NCBI GenBank assembly: GCA_045586995.1
Contig: JAZNBI010000130.1
Location: 1-30,317, forward strand
DNA length: 30,317 nucleotides
Source: JAZNBI01 sp045586995
GTDB taxonomy: Bacteria; Bacillota; Clostridia; Oscillospirales; CAG-272
Direction of reading: 5' to 3'
The notes beneath the pieces were generated by a model, which was not told the DNA's origin, ran no database searches, and worked only from the letters and a program-made list of their open reading frames with translations. Made by a program: the position numbers and the translations under genes. This document shows, piece after piece, positions 23,128 through 30,317 of this stretch. How positions within the stretch are numbered: the stretch's first letter is position 1; each line of letters begins with the position of its first letter.

Positions 23128-25332
23128 TTATTGGGCTTCGCCCTCAGTTGTGGCTTCGCCTTCCGAAATAACTTCCTCTGCCGGCTGCTCGCAGCTGTAG
23201 CTGATATAAATGTATCCCGCAACCGAGTAGTCACCGTTAACTATGTTATACGCCACACGGTAATTTCCATCTGTTATAAGCCCGCCGTCCTGAACTAACG
23301 CAGTATACTCATTTGCTGCCTCGTCGTATTTTTCAATATCGCTCGTTGCCACGCCGTATTTGTTGACCGCAGTCATACAATCGACGTAAAAACTACTGTA
23401 ATCCTGCTGTGTATCTACCGTTAAGGTTTCATAAACATCAATATTTTCCGCAAAGGCTACAAGAACCGTGCCGTCTGCATTTTGTTGCGTGCTAACAGAA
23501 ATATTGCCTACCGTCTTTTTCGATTCTTGAACACCGTTAAAGGCAAGAGGAACATAATCCGAAGACCTGATTCCGTCGGTTGTGATTATATAACCTACAA
23601 GCGTGTATTTACCGACGTCAAGCATCGGCAATTCAAAGGAAATATCCGAAGCAGAAACCGTAAAGCTTTTTTCGCCCGCATACAAGCTTGTGACGCTTGA
23701 TTTTACATCTAAATGAACAAGCCCCGAATTTCCACCATCTGCCGAAATCAAAGAAAATCCGACGGTGTACTCTTGATTTTCAACAAAAAGCAGGGTGCTT
23801 TCAACATTCAGCGTCACGTTTTTGGCGGTTACACTCATATCACTTAAAAACAGCTCTGAAATTTCTGTAACAGAAACAGGCGAAAAGCTCATATTCAGCT
23901 TCATGGCTTCAGCGTCTTTTCTGTTTATTATCTCTTTATCCTTATGATCGATATACATTTGATACATCTCATCAAAGCGCGCGTGCTCTATCTCTATAGC
24001 CCTTGCAATTCCAGCTTCGTCCGAAACGTTGCAGCCGTTCCAGGTATAGTAGCGTGTAAGCCCCTCAAGCTCGTCATACGCTCTGTCAATACCTTTGAAA
24101 ACCCTGTCAAGATTATATTTACAGGATATTCCGTTTTGTGTCAAGAAATTTTTGAGTGTAGCGATCCGCTCGGTCTTTGTTTCTCCTGTTACCCTCACGC
24201 CAAACTCTCCCGTAATACCCGCAGTTCCCACATAGTCATATGACGCAAGTATACTTGAAATTTGAACCTTTTCATCCATAAAGGTATCGCCGCTGCGCAA
24301 CACCTTTCCGTTATCAAGATGAAGTCTACCGAGCGACGGATCCGGTAAAACAGCGTGACCGTCCACATAATAAAGTTCGCGCTCCATACCTTTTTCTACA
24401 GAAATGCAATCTATTCCGTCAAACGCGCCAATCTTAATATCTATGGAAGACATCTCGTCACTATCGTAAAAGTTCATAATATCGGCTTCTTTGTTATCGC
24501 TCATAATTTTTATAAGAGGAATCTCTTTCGTTTTCGGATCATAGAACGCATCGTAACAAATATCATCCTTCATAATGAAATACGATATATTGTAATGCTC
24601 AGGCATATCCCCGACAATGTATGTTTCCCAATACCCCTTACTGTTATCCGCGACAAAATAATCTCTCATATGATTGTCGCCGTCGTCGATTATTGAGCTC
24701 CACTCAAATCTCCGCTGGGGAATATATGTCATCCGCATAACCGAGTCAAGCTCACCCCAATATTTCTCGTAAAGCTCGTAAACGTCAAGACCGACATTAT
24801 TTTTATAACGGTAACAAATTTTTACAGAATCCTCAGTTCTCTGTATAATCGCCTCGGAGTTTTCCTCTACGATAAGAAAATAATCTGTATATTGTTGGTC
24901 ATTTCCTTCTCTGACCCACTTTTCAATTATTTTGATATTTTTTTTAGCGTAGTCAATAAGCTCTGCACCGTTTTCGGCACAAAAGACAATAGATTCGGTA
25001 ATGTTGTTGAAATACCCAAGCGAGTTTGTTTCCTTTTTAAAGCCCTTCCAAATATAGCCGCTGTCAGCTTTTGTATTCGACAAAAACATAAGCGACGGAT
25101 CGCCGATATAATTTTCCTTGGCAGCAACGGCAAGATTGTTCATAACCTCAACGCCATCGGAAAAAATATCTCTTTTGCCGAGTTTTTCCGCATCAAGCCG
25201 CATATTTGCGAGCAACAGCTTTGCCGCATCAACACCGGTTATATTTTTTCCCCCGATATTTATGCCGCATCCGGCAAAAAAAGTAACCAATATTGTTAAT
25301 ATCACTGCAAAAGCAATAAGTTTTTTCATCAT
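23128..25332 (-). CDS. Large lipoprotein of unknown function
   Basis: 734 residues. The N terminus MMKKLIAFAVILTILVTFFA ends at GC, giving lipidated Cys22. The mature protein is acidic and ends in a Glu/Thr/Ala-rich tail (EGEATTEGEAQ). Residues about 500-620 alternate short hydrophobic strands with polar loops (LLFVENQEYTVGFSL; SFELPMLDVGKYTLVGYI), suggesting one or two immunoglobulin-like modules. The N-terminal 480 residues were not assigned to a family and show no recognised catalytic motif. The ribosome site is AAAGGTG. It lies 126 bases after the SGNH hydrolase gene with no terminator between, so cotranscription is possible. Likely an outer-surface protein attached to the cytoplasmic membrane. 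Confidence 0.8.
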   Translation of the reverse strand: MMKKLIAFAVILTILVTFFAGCGINIGGKNITGVDAAKLLLANMRLDAEKLGKRDIFSDGVEVMNNLAVAAKENYIGDPSLMFLSNTKADSGYIWKGFKKETNSLGYFNNITESIVFCAENGAELIDYAKKNIKIIEKWVREGNDQQYTDYFLIVEENSEAIIQRTEDSVKICYRYKNNVGLDVYELYEKYWGELDSVMRMTYIPQRRFEWSSIIDDGDNHMRDYFVADNSKGYWETYIVGDMPEHYNISYFIMKDDICYDAFYDPKTKEIPLIKIMSDNKEADIMNFYDSDEMSSIDIKIGAFDGIDCISVEKGMERELYYVDGHAVLPDPSLGRLHLDNGKVLRSGDTFMDEKVQISSILASYDYVGTAGITGEFGVRVTGETKTERIATLKNFLTQNGISCKYNLDRVFKGIDRAYDELEGLTRYYTWNGCNVSDEAGIARAIEIEHARFDEMYQMYIDHKDKEIINRKDAEAMKLNMSFSPVSVTEISELFLSDMSVTAKNVTLNVESTLLFVENQEYTVGFSLISADGGNSGLVHLDVKSSVTSLYAGEKSFTVSASDISFELPMLDVGKYTLVGYIITTDGIRSSDYVPLAFNGVQESKKTVGNISVSTQQNADGTVLVAFAENIDVYETLTVDTQQDYSSFYVDCMTAVNKYGVATSDIEKYDEAANEYTALVQDGGLITDGNYRVAYNIVNGDYSVAGYIYISYSCEQPAEEVISEGEATTEGEAQ

Positions 25333-25458
25333 CCATCACCTTTCATTTTTATTTTTTCTTATCGCAACGCTGCGAGTACGTTATATGTATTTCAGCTGCT
25401 AATGACAATATAATCCGCGTTTTTTAGCTTGAAAGATACTGTAAGTTTTGTATGCGCT

Positions 25459-26553
25459 TTATTCTGCCGTCATTACGCGCAACAACTCAAAGCTGCCCTC
25501 AACAACGCGCAGTGTAAGCTTCACCGCTTGCGGTGAAGGTGAGCGGAATACTAGCGTTGGGAATGCATAATTTCCCCAGCCATTCGGGAAAACACCGTCA
25601 AGCTCTACGGCTTCACTAACATCTTTTGACGTAACCTCGACTACCGCCTTGCTGCAACCGACATCGACGCTCTTTTTAAACAGCAGCATAACAGAACGGC
25701 AGGGCGGCAGTTCTATAACCATCGGTTCGCCTGCACTATCGGAGCGCCAACCGTTAGGAAATTGGGGGAACGTATCCTTCGCAGCATAAAAGCTTCCGAG
25801 AGCGGCAGGTGTAAGACGTTTGTTATCAAGTATTTTCGTAACGGCATAAGTATGCGCCGTCAACGGCACAGGCAACGGCTGCTCCTCCTCTGAAAAGGAA
25901 TCTTCTGCCACCGTATCAAGAAACGTTCCGATAATTTTACCTATGAAATAATGTCCCTCCTTGTTCGGATGCACTGCATCGGGACTGTATTCGCTCCACT
26001 GCATTTCTCCCGCCTCGACAAGCGGCTCAATAGCGTTGGTAATGCTTATCATGGGAAGCTGATAATGAAATCCCACTCGGCGTTGGTCTAACGATACGTC
26101 ATCGTGCATTACCCGCGGCAAAAACAACAGTAATACTGCAGCACCCGCCTCAAGGCAGCGACGAACTATTCCCTCATAGGTTTCGGTAAGATCGACTCCC
26201 TTTGTAGTGGCGGCGTCATTTACAGCATATTCAACAACCACAAAATCCGGCTTTTTGGACAGCAGATCATCATCAAGACGGTGTACGCCGATGGCAGAAC
26301 CGGTAGCGCCGACTCCGGCATTGATAAGCGTAACCTTATCGGAATTTCCATACCGAGCACGCCACCACTCCGCGACGTGATATGCATAACGGTTTTTCTC
26401 CCCTTGCGCAAGCGCACCCGCTGTTATCGAGCCGCCAATCGCAGCTACTGTAATCGGCTCTCCCGCTTTCGCTTTCCGCATCAATTTCTTAAGACGAGAA
26501 AGATTTCCGCGGCTGAGCATCGCGCGCATACATACTTTTTCATGCATTATCAT
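25459..26553 (-). CDS. SGNH/GDSL-family hydrolase
   Basis: 364 residues. All SGNH blocks are visible: Ser42 in AIGGSITAG, Gly82 in NAGVGATGS, Asn112 in VEYAVNDAA, and Asp192/His195 in SPDAVHPN. The N-terminal 210 or so residues form the esterase domain; the remaining 150 (with LPPCRSVMLLFKKSVDVG and VVEVTSKD) look like a beta-sandwich module. There is no signal peptide, so it is presumably cytoplasmic. Such enzymes deacetylate or de-esterify carbohydrates or lipids; a carbohydrate esterase role suits the neighbouring glycan genes but is not shown. The start was chosen at 26553, with GGGAAG upstream; ATG at 26547 is an alternative. Confidence 0.88.
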   Translation of the reverse strand: MIMHEKVCMRAMLSRGNLSRLKKLMRKAKAGEPITVAAIGGSITAGALAQGEKNRYAYHVAEWWRARYGNSDKVTLINAGVGATGSAIGVHRLDDDLLSKKPDFVVVEYAVNDAATTKGVDLTETYEGIVRRCLEAGAAVLLLFLPRVMHDDVSLDQRRVGFHYQLPMISITNAIEPLVEAGEMQWSEYSPDAVHPNKEGHYFIGKIIGTFLDTVAEDSFSEEEQPLPVPLTAHTYAVTKILDNKRLTPAALGSFYAAKDTFPQFPNGWRSDSAGEPMVIELPPCRSVMLLFKKSVDVGCSKAVVEVTSKDVSEAVELDGVFPNGWGNYAFPTLVFRSPSPQAVKLTLRVVEGSFELLRVMTAE

Positions 26554-26629
26554 AATCTTCCCTACCTTTCGATATCACATCAGCGTATACATCTAACTTT
26601 TTTAGACTTTGTAAACCTATATTTTTATA

Positions 26630-26658
26630 ATTGTATCATACTTTTATAAACTTTTCAA
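26630..26658 (-). promoter_or_regulatory. Sigma-A promoter for SGNH hydrolase gene
   Basis: On the - strand, -35 TTGAAA (26658-26653), 17-base spacer, -10 TACAAT (26635-26630). The leader is about 70 bases. Confidence 0.6.
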
Positions 26659-26686
26659 TCATTTTTTGTCTGCTTCATAGCAAATT

Positions 26687-26716
26687 TTGAGGGCTGACCA
26701 AACGGTCAGCCCTCAA
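26687..26716 (-). terminator. Terminator-like hairpin after LysM-CAP gene
   Basis: TTGAGGGCTGACC (26687-26699) pairs perfectly with GGTCAGCCCTCAA (26704-26716) around a 4-base loop. The - strand then reads AATTT, a weak U-run. A second 7-bp inverted repeat (TAGGAAT/ATTCCTA, 26740-26756) lies between it and the gene. Confidence 0.65.
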
Positions 26717-26828
26717 CGGTTATTCACTTAAAGCTTCAATAGGAATCGAATTCCTAATTCTCAGAAACTATCCTTAAGAATACGGATTTTTTTGTGTTCG
26801 CAAAGCAAAATTACAGCTCTGTATATTC

Positions 26829-27437
26829 TTATTTACCGATAAACATTTGCGTCCAATAATTCCCGTCAGCTACATAACCCACACCGATCTGCGTAAATGA
26901 AGCGTTCAAAATATTTGCACGATGACCCGAGGAATTCATCCACGCATTCACAACCTCCTGCGGAGTTCTGTGACCTCGCGCTATATTTTCTCCCGCGCTT
27001 CTGTATGTGATAGCAAAGTCCTTCATCATCTGAAAAGGCGTTCCATATACAGGGCTTGTGTGAGAAAAATATCTGTTGTCTTTCATATCCTGTGACTTAT
27101 AGCGCGCAACGCGGCTTAATTCCCAGTTATATGTAAGCTCCTCAAGACCGTTCTGAACTCTTACCTCATTCACAAGTCTGACGACCTCTTTTTCATAGCT
27201 TAAAACCGAGGAGTCGGTCATAGGTATCGTTAAAATCTGCCCGGGATAGATCAAATCGGGATTGGATATCTGCGGATTTGCCGCCTTGATCTCACTTAAC
27301 CCCACTTGATATTTTACGGCTATCTTCCACATAGAATCGCCTGCTACTACCGTATGAGATGTAGCAGCCGATACGCCTGTTGCAAGCACGGATGCAAGAA
27401 TTACCATGCTCACGATAAATACAAACAGCTTTTTCAT
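26829..27437 (-). CDS. Secreted LysM and CAP/SCP domain protein
   Basis: 202 residues from the ATG at 27437 (GGAGGTG 6 bases upstream). A signal peptide covers about residues 1-25, probably cleaved after VSA. One LysM domain follows (about 28-73: SHTVVAGDSMWKIAVKYQVG to PGQILTIP), which binds peptidoglycan. The CAP domain (about 83-202) shows LVNEVRVQNGLEEL, SHTSPVYGTPFQMM, AGENIARGHRTPQEVVNAWM, and SSGHRANILNASFTQIGVGY. LysM-CAP proteins of the YkwD type are frequent in spore-formers and sit in the cell wall or spore; the activity of the bacterial CAP domain is unproven. It has its own promoter. Confidence 0.94.
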   Translation of the reverse strand: MKKLFVFIVSMVILASVLATGVSAATSHTVVAGDSMWKIAVKYQVGLSEIKAANPQISNPDLIYPGQILTIPMTDSSVLSYEKEVVRLVNEVRVQNGLEELTYNWELSRVARYKSQDMKDNRYFSHTSPVYGTPFQMMKDFAITYRSAGENIARGHRTPQEVVNAWMNSSGHRANILNASFTQIGVGYVADGNYWTQMFIGK

Positions 27438-27496
27438 CTGTTGCACCTCCATATATAAATTTAATATCTCAAAAGCATATCTCTAATGTATATTCA

Positions 27497-27525
27497 TTAT
27501 ACCATATTCGGTATAAGAATTCAAA
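27497..27525 (-). promoter_or_regulatory. Sigma-A promoter for LysM-CAP gene
   Basis: On the - strand, -35 TTGAAT (27525-27520), 17-base spacer, -10 TATAAT (27502-27497), about 55 bases before the start codon. Confidence 0.75.
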
Positions 27526-27573
27526 TGTAAGTTACGGAAGCGTTACCGATTTAAGGCAATGCTTAAGAAAGAT

Positions 27574-27622
27574 AAAAAGACCTTGCAACTAAACCGTTAC
27601 GGTTCAGCTTACAAGGTCTTTT
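27574..27622 (-). terminator. Terminator after the YfcC-M28-phosphatase gene group
   Basis: AAAAGACCTTG (27575-27585) pairs with CAAGGTCTTTT (27612-27622); an inner AACCG/CGGTT stem (27592-27604) caps it. The - strand continues into a U-run. It starts about 9 bases after the stop at 27631. Confidence 0.88.
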
Positions 27623-27630
27623 CAATTTTC

Positions 27631-28434
27631 TCATTTATCAGCTTTAATTATCTTATATAAATGCACTATATTCAGGTCTTCTTCCATATCAAGTCCGTGA
27701 GAACCGCAGTTGCCGTCTATTTCGTGACAGCCGTGATCCATAGCAAATCCAATCAAAGTGCTGTGTGACCTCCAATGCTGTGCAATCATCTCACAAAACA
27801 TACCAAACGTTCTTACATTAGCACGAAGCTCTCCCAATGCCTCGGCACTTTCAGGCCCGAATTTATGCATATACGAGTCGTAGTTTCCATTGTACACAGC
27901 AATAAAATCATAGGTATCCGCAATTATAAGCTCGGCGGCCTTGGCATTTACCTGTTCTATGGTATCATATATAAAATAATCCATATCACGGTCTAAAAAA
28001 ATTTTTGACATACTGTCCCCTGCCGTAGAGATAATAGCCGCTTTTTTACCTCCTCGTATTAAAGCATCGAAGATCGTATCAATCGTTATAACGGGTTTAA
28101 CGTACGCGCGTATGCCATGAATATCCGGCTGAGCGCCTGTATACATAGTTCCAAAGCACACGGGCGTAACCGACGGCATAACAGTACAAAACGGGATCTC
28201 TATATCTGTTGCCCGTATTACCTCTGCAAACATTTGATGATGTTTTTCATATATCCATTGAGCAATAGCGTCGGGATTATACATAAAAATCCTGTCTGCC
28301 TTTTTATTGCCAAGCTTTTCATCTATATATTCGCACAAATCGGCATTCGGTGACGCTGCACATTTAGGTGCTTCAATTCCCATAGCATAAGATAATGCGG
28401 CACACAATGAGTCCAGTGAATTCGGATTTATCAT
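27631..28434 (-). CDS. Alkaline phosphatase superfamily protein (nucleotide pyrophosphatase/phosphodiesterase-like)
   Basis: 267 residues, short for the superfamily. The metal-site pattern is complete: Asp55 in YNPDAIAQW, candidate nucleophile Thr90 in PSVTPVCFGTMYTG followed by PDIHGI, Asp186 and His190 in YDSYMHKFGP, Asp233-His234 in AMDHG, and His246. There is no signal peptide, so it is probably cytoplasmic. Members hydrolyse phosphodiesters or phosphonates, or act as sugar-phosphate mutases; the substrate is unknown. Its start lies 3 bases after the stop of the M28 peptidase gene, with GGAGAG inside the end of that gene, so translation is coupled. The terminator at 27574-27622 closes the unit. 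Confidence 0.82.
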   Translation of the reverse strand: MINPNSLDSLCAALSYAMGIEAPKCAASPNADLCEYIDEKLGNKKADRIFMYNPDAIAQWIYEKHHQMFAEVIRATDIEIPFCTVMPSVTPVCFGTMYTGAQPDIHGIRAYVKPVITIDTIFDALIRGGKKAAIISTAGDSMSKIFLDRDMDYFIYDTIEQVNAKAAELIIADTYDFIAVYNGNYDSYMHKFGPESAEALGELRANVRTFGMFCEMIAQHWRSHSTLIGFAMDHGCHEIDGNCGSHGLDMEEDLNIVHLYKIIKADK

Positions 28435-28437
28435 CTT

Positions 28438-29679
28438 TTACTCTCCTTTGCCATTTACGGCAGATATTCTTCTTGTCATATACCTTTCAACGTCGGCTTT
28501 TATTTTATCCGAAATGTTCATAGAAGCGGAGAAATCGGTCATATTTGCAAAATGCTCGGTAAACTTAGCAATTATTTTAAAATCACCCAAAAGTCGCTTG
28601 GAGGATAGCATTTCAGCATTATCGTATCTCGTGTGGATCGAGCCGATATTCGACGGTGCATAACGAGCAAAGGAAACCGCCGGGACACTGAAATAAACAA
28701 AAGAGTTAGAATCACTTGAACGTATTGCGTGACGAACCGATGCCGAAAAAACGTGCTTTACAAAAAAATCAGAAAGGAACCCTGCCATTTCCTCATTGAC
28801 ACAAGAAAACGCAACGAATTCGCCCATAACAGAACCCAACATATCAAGGTTGATATTAAGCACAGTGCTTTTTAACTCCTCTTTATGCATACGGCAGTAT
28901 TCCAAAGAACCAAGCAAGCCGCGTTCTTCGCTTCCGCACCATAATAATCGAATGCGGCGTCGGTGAGGTCTTGCAGAAAAATACTCGGCAAGATATAAAA
29001 GTCCGATACAACCCGACATATTATCATATGCGCCTGTAGAAAGAGCTGTAGAATCATAATGAGCCGAGATTACTACGGTTTCCTCCGTATCTCCCTCAAG
29101 ATCCAGTACCACATTGTAGGATTCACCGATATATTGCGTCTGCTCAAGCACGATCTCAGCAAATTTACTTTCCTTTTTTGCAATATCAAAAGCATCGCTA
29201 ACGTGAATATTAACAGCGGGAATACGGTTTTCTTCTCTAATTGTAAACCCAATTTCCTTTTGGTCTATATCCCTGTCGTTAAAGCAAAGATTTCCGTTAT
29301 ATGTAATAACTCCGACGGCACCGACTGCAGCCAACCTATCATAAAGGTTGTACCCAAGCGTATTATCTGCAAGTACAATTTTATTCTTGCACATTTTAAG
29401 GGAAAGATCATCCGTACCGCGAAGATAATAAAGCTTAGCTTTAACGGCTCGACTTGCGGTCCCCCAATATCCCGTACAGGTAATATCTTTACCGTCAACA
29501 GTCAGCTTTGCAAGCTTTGTATCATACATTGTAACCGCAAAGGGTTCTGTTTTAGCGCAAAAACCGCTTTGCTCGCAAATTGACTTCAAATATTCCGCGC
29601 ATCTCTTTTCTTCATTTGAGCCGCCCGTTCTTATATAAGATGTATCCGAAAGAATTTTATTTATTGTTTTACAATTCAT
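28438..29679 (-). CDS. M28 family zinc aminopeptidase
   Basis: 413 residues from the ATG at 29679; a GTG at 29685 would add two residues, and the ribosome site is poor for either. The zinc-peptidase core is clear: His207 in SAHYDS, Asp219 in GAYDNMSG, catalytic and metal Glu251-Glu252 in CGSEERG, Asp279 in INLDMLG and His349 in SIHTRYDN. Residues about 85-190 form a PA-like insertion (KIVLADNTLGYNLYDRLAAV, VGVITYNG) typical of M28 enzymes. There is no signal peptide. Members cleave N-terminal amino acids from peptides. It lies between a YfcC-family transporter gene and the phosphatase-like gene in one direction, pointing to uptake and breakdown of a peptide-like substrate. Confidence 0.92.
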   Translation of the reverse strand: MNCKTINKILSDTSYIRTGGSNEEKRCAEYLKSICEQSGFCAKTEPFAVTMYDTKLAKLTVDGKDITCTGYWGTASRAVKAKLYYLRGTDDLSLKMCKNKIVLADNTLGYNLYDRLAAVGAVGVITYNGNLCFNDRDIDQKEIGFTIREENRIPAVNIHVSDAFDIAKKESKFAEIVLEQTQYIGESYNVVLDLEGDTEETVVISAHYDSTALSTGAYDNMSGCIGLLYLAEYFSARPHRRRIRLLWCGSEERGLLGSLEYCRMHKEELKSTVLNINLDMLGSVMGEFVAFSCVNEEMAGFLSDFFVKHVFSASVRHAIRSSDSNSFVYFSVPAVSFARYAPSNIGSIHTRYDNAEMLSSKRLLGDFKIIAKFTEHFANMTDFSASMNISDKIKADVERYMTRRISAVNGKGE

Positions 29680-29726
29680 ATCCACACCATGTTAAAATAA
29701 ATCAACACGTCGCATAATCGCCGCTG

Positions 29727-30317
29727 TTACAGTCCGACAAAAACCGCAACCATCAGGAATCCAAGCGATAAAACGAACAATATCAGCTGAAATACTATTG
29801 TTTTCTTGAACCATTCCGCAAAGCTTACATTTGCAAGTCCTAAGCCAACGAGCAACGTACCGCAGGTTGGATATAACACATTAGTATATCCGTCGGCAAA
29901 CAAATAAGTCAAAATAATAACCGTTTTGCTGATGCCTTCAATAGGCGCGAGAGTAAGCATAGGTATTATCAAAACGGCCTTTGCAGATGCACTCGGAATA
30001 AAGAATTCAATAATCAAAACAAATACATACAGCACAATTACCGCAATATACGGGGAAATATTCGTGACGGAATTATAAAAATAATAGAAAATAGTATGCA
30101 ATATATTGCCCTGCTGCGCTATATGTGTAATACCAAATGCTATCATAATGATTGCAATCGAGGGAAGAACGTCCTTCACTCCGTTTAAAAAGCATTTTCC
30201 GAGGCGTTTATACGAGCCCAATAAGATTCTGCCCACAATAACCGTACCTACGATAAACGCAACCGCCATAAATACCATTGCCAGAGATCTGAGCGCATCT
30301 ATTGAGGTCGCAACGAT
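29727..30317 (-). CDS. YfcC-family membrane transporter, C-terminal part (5' end outside window)
   Basis: The frame is open to the window edge, so the start lies beyond 30317; about 196 C-terminal residues are visible. Several hydrophobic helices are present, together with FFIPSASAKAVLIIPMLTLA and FADGYTNVLYPTCGTLLVGL, which match the conserved last third of YfcC/arginine-ornithine-antiporter-like transporters of the ion transporter superfamily. The likely substrates are amino acids or small peptides. The gene ends 47 bases before the M28 peptidase start, and no terminator is seen between, so the two are probably in one operon. Confidence 0.85.
   Translation of the reverse strand: MVATSIDALRSLAMVFMAVAFIVGTVIVGRILLGSYKRLGKCFLNGVKDVLPSIAIIMIAFGITHIAQQGNILHTIFYYFYNSVTNISPYIAVIVLYVFVLIIEFFIPSASAKAVLIIPMLTLAPIEGISKTVIILTYLFADGYTNVLYPTCGTLLVGLGLANVSFAEWFKKTIVFQLILFVLSLGFLMVAVFVGL

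Noticed and set aside
25333..25458. Possible promoter (TATATT at 25407-25412) for the large lipoprotein gene
   Set aside because: The -35 match is poor at any normal spacing; not distinguishable from AT-rich background.

Overview
This is about 30 kb of low-to-medium GC DNA from what looks like an anaerobic, plant-polysaccharide-using Clostridia-type Firmicute, probably gut or rumen. The basis is: strong GGAGG ribosome sites, sigma-A promoters with TTGACA/TATAAT-like boxes and 17-bp spacers, many lipoproteins, a CUT1 sugar ABC transporter with no ATPase gene of its own, a GH51/arabinose operon under a PocR-AraC regulator, a CE7 esterase and a LysM-CAP protein. No rRNA, tRNA, CRISPR array, insertion sequence or phage gene was seen. 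The taxonomic statement is inference.

Layout. 1-6371 (+): end of a Gld-type ABC ATPase, its permease, a GldG-like protein, a DUF4340 protein, an unknown membrane-anchored protein and a CE7 acetyl-xylan esterase, closed by a near-perfect bidirectional terminator. 6369-7481 (-): lone UDP-GlcNAc 2-epimerase. 7566-8414 (-): small lipoprotein with its own promoter and terminator. 8422-12742 (-): an FRG-domain gene followed by two sugar permeases and a solute-binding protein. 12783-14531 (+): TGS/uridine-kinase-like nucleoside kinase. 14530-19771 (-): arabinose catabolism (fused ribulokinase/ribulose-5-P 4-epimerase, arabinose isomerase, GH51 arabinofuranosidase), divergent from a PocR-AraC regulator at 19911-20762 (+). 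20998-22464 (-): DUF4432 aldose-epimerase-like gene and a cysteine-rich four-helix membrane protein whose ribosome site lies in an 18-bp perfect hairpin. 22467-23092: gene-free interval with two divergent candidate non-coding RNAs. 23128-27525 (-): large unknown lipoprotein, SGNH hydrolase, LysM-CAP protein. 27575-30317 (-): alkaline-phosphatase-superfamily protein, M28 peptidase and a YfcC-family transporter that runs off the window.

How it fits together. GH51 releases L-arabinose from arabinoxylan or arabinan. Isomerase and the fused kinase-epimerase then convert it through L-ribulose and L-ribulose-5-P to D-xylulose-5-P. The CE7 esterase, SGNH hydrolase and sugar ABC transporter fit the same plant-glycan lifestyle. 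The most unusual items are (i) a roughly 390-nt purine-rich RNA at 22467-22856 (-) with a clear promoter, several local hairpins and a strong terminator but no ORF; (ii) the hairpin at 21385-21429 that buries a complete Shine-Dalgarno sequence against a copy of the 16S anti-Shine-Dalgarno motif; (iii) the AraB-AraD fusion; and (iv) an FRG-domain gene leading a sugar-transport operon. All calls come from reading the sequence; no database search or folding program was run.
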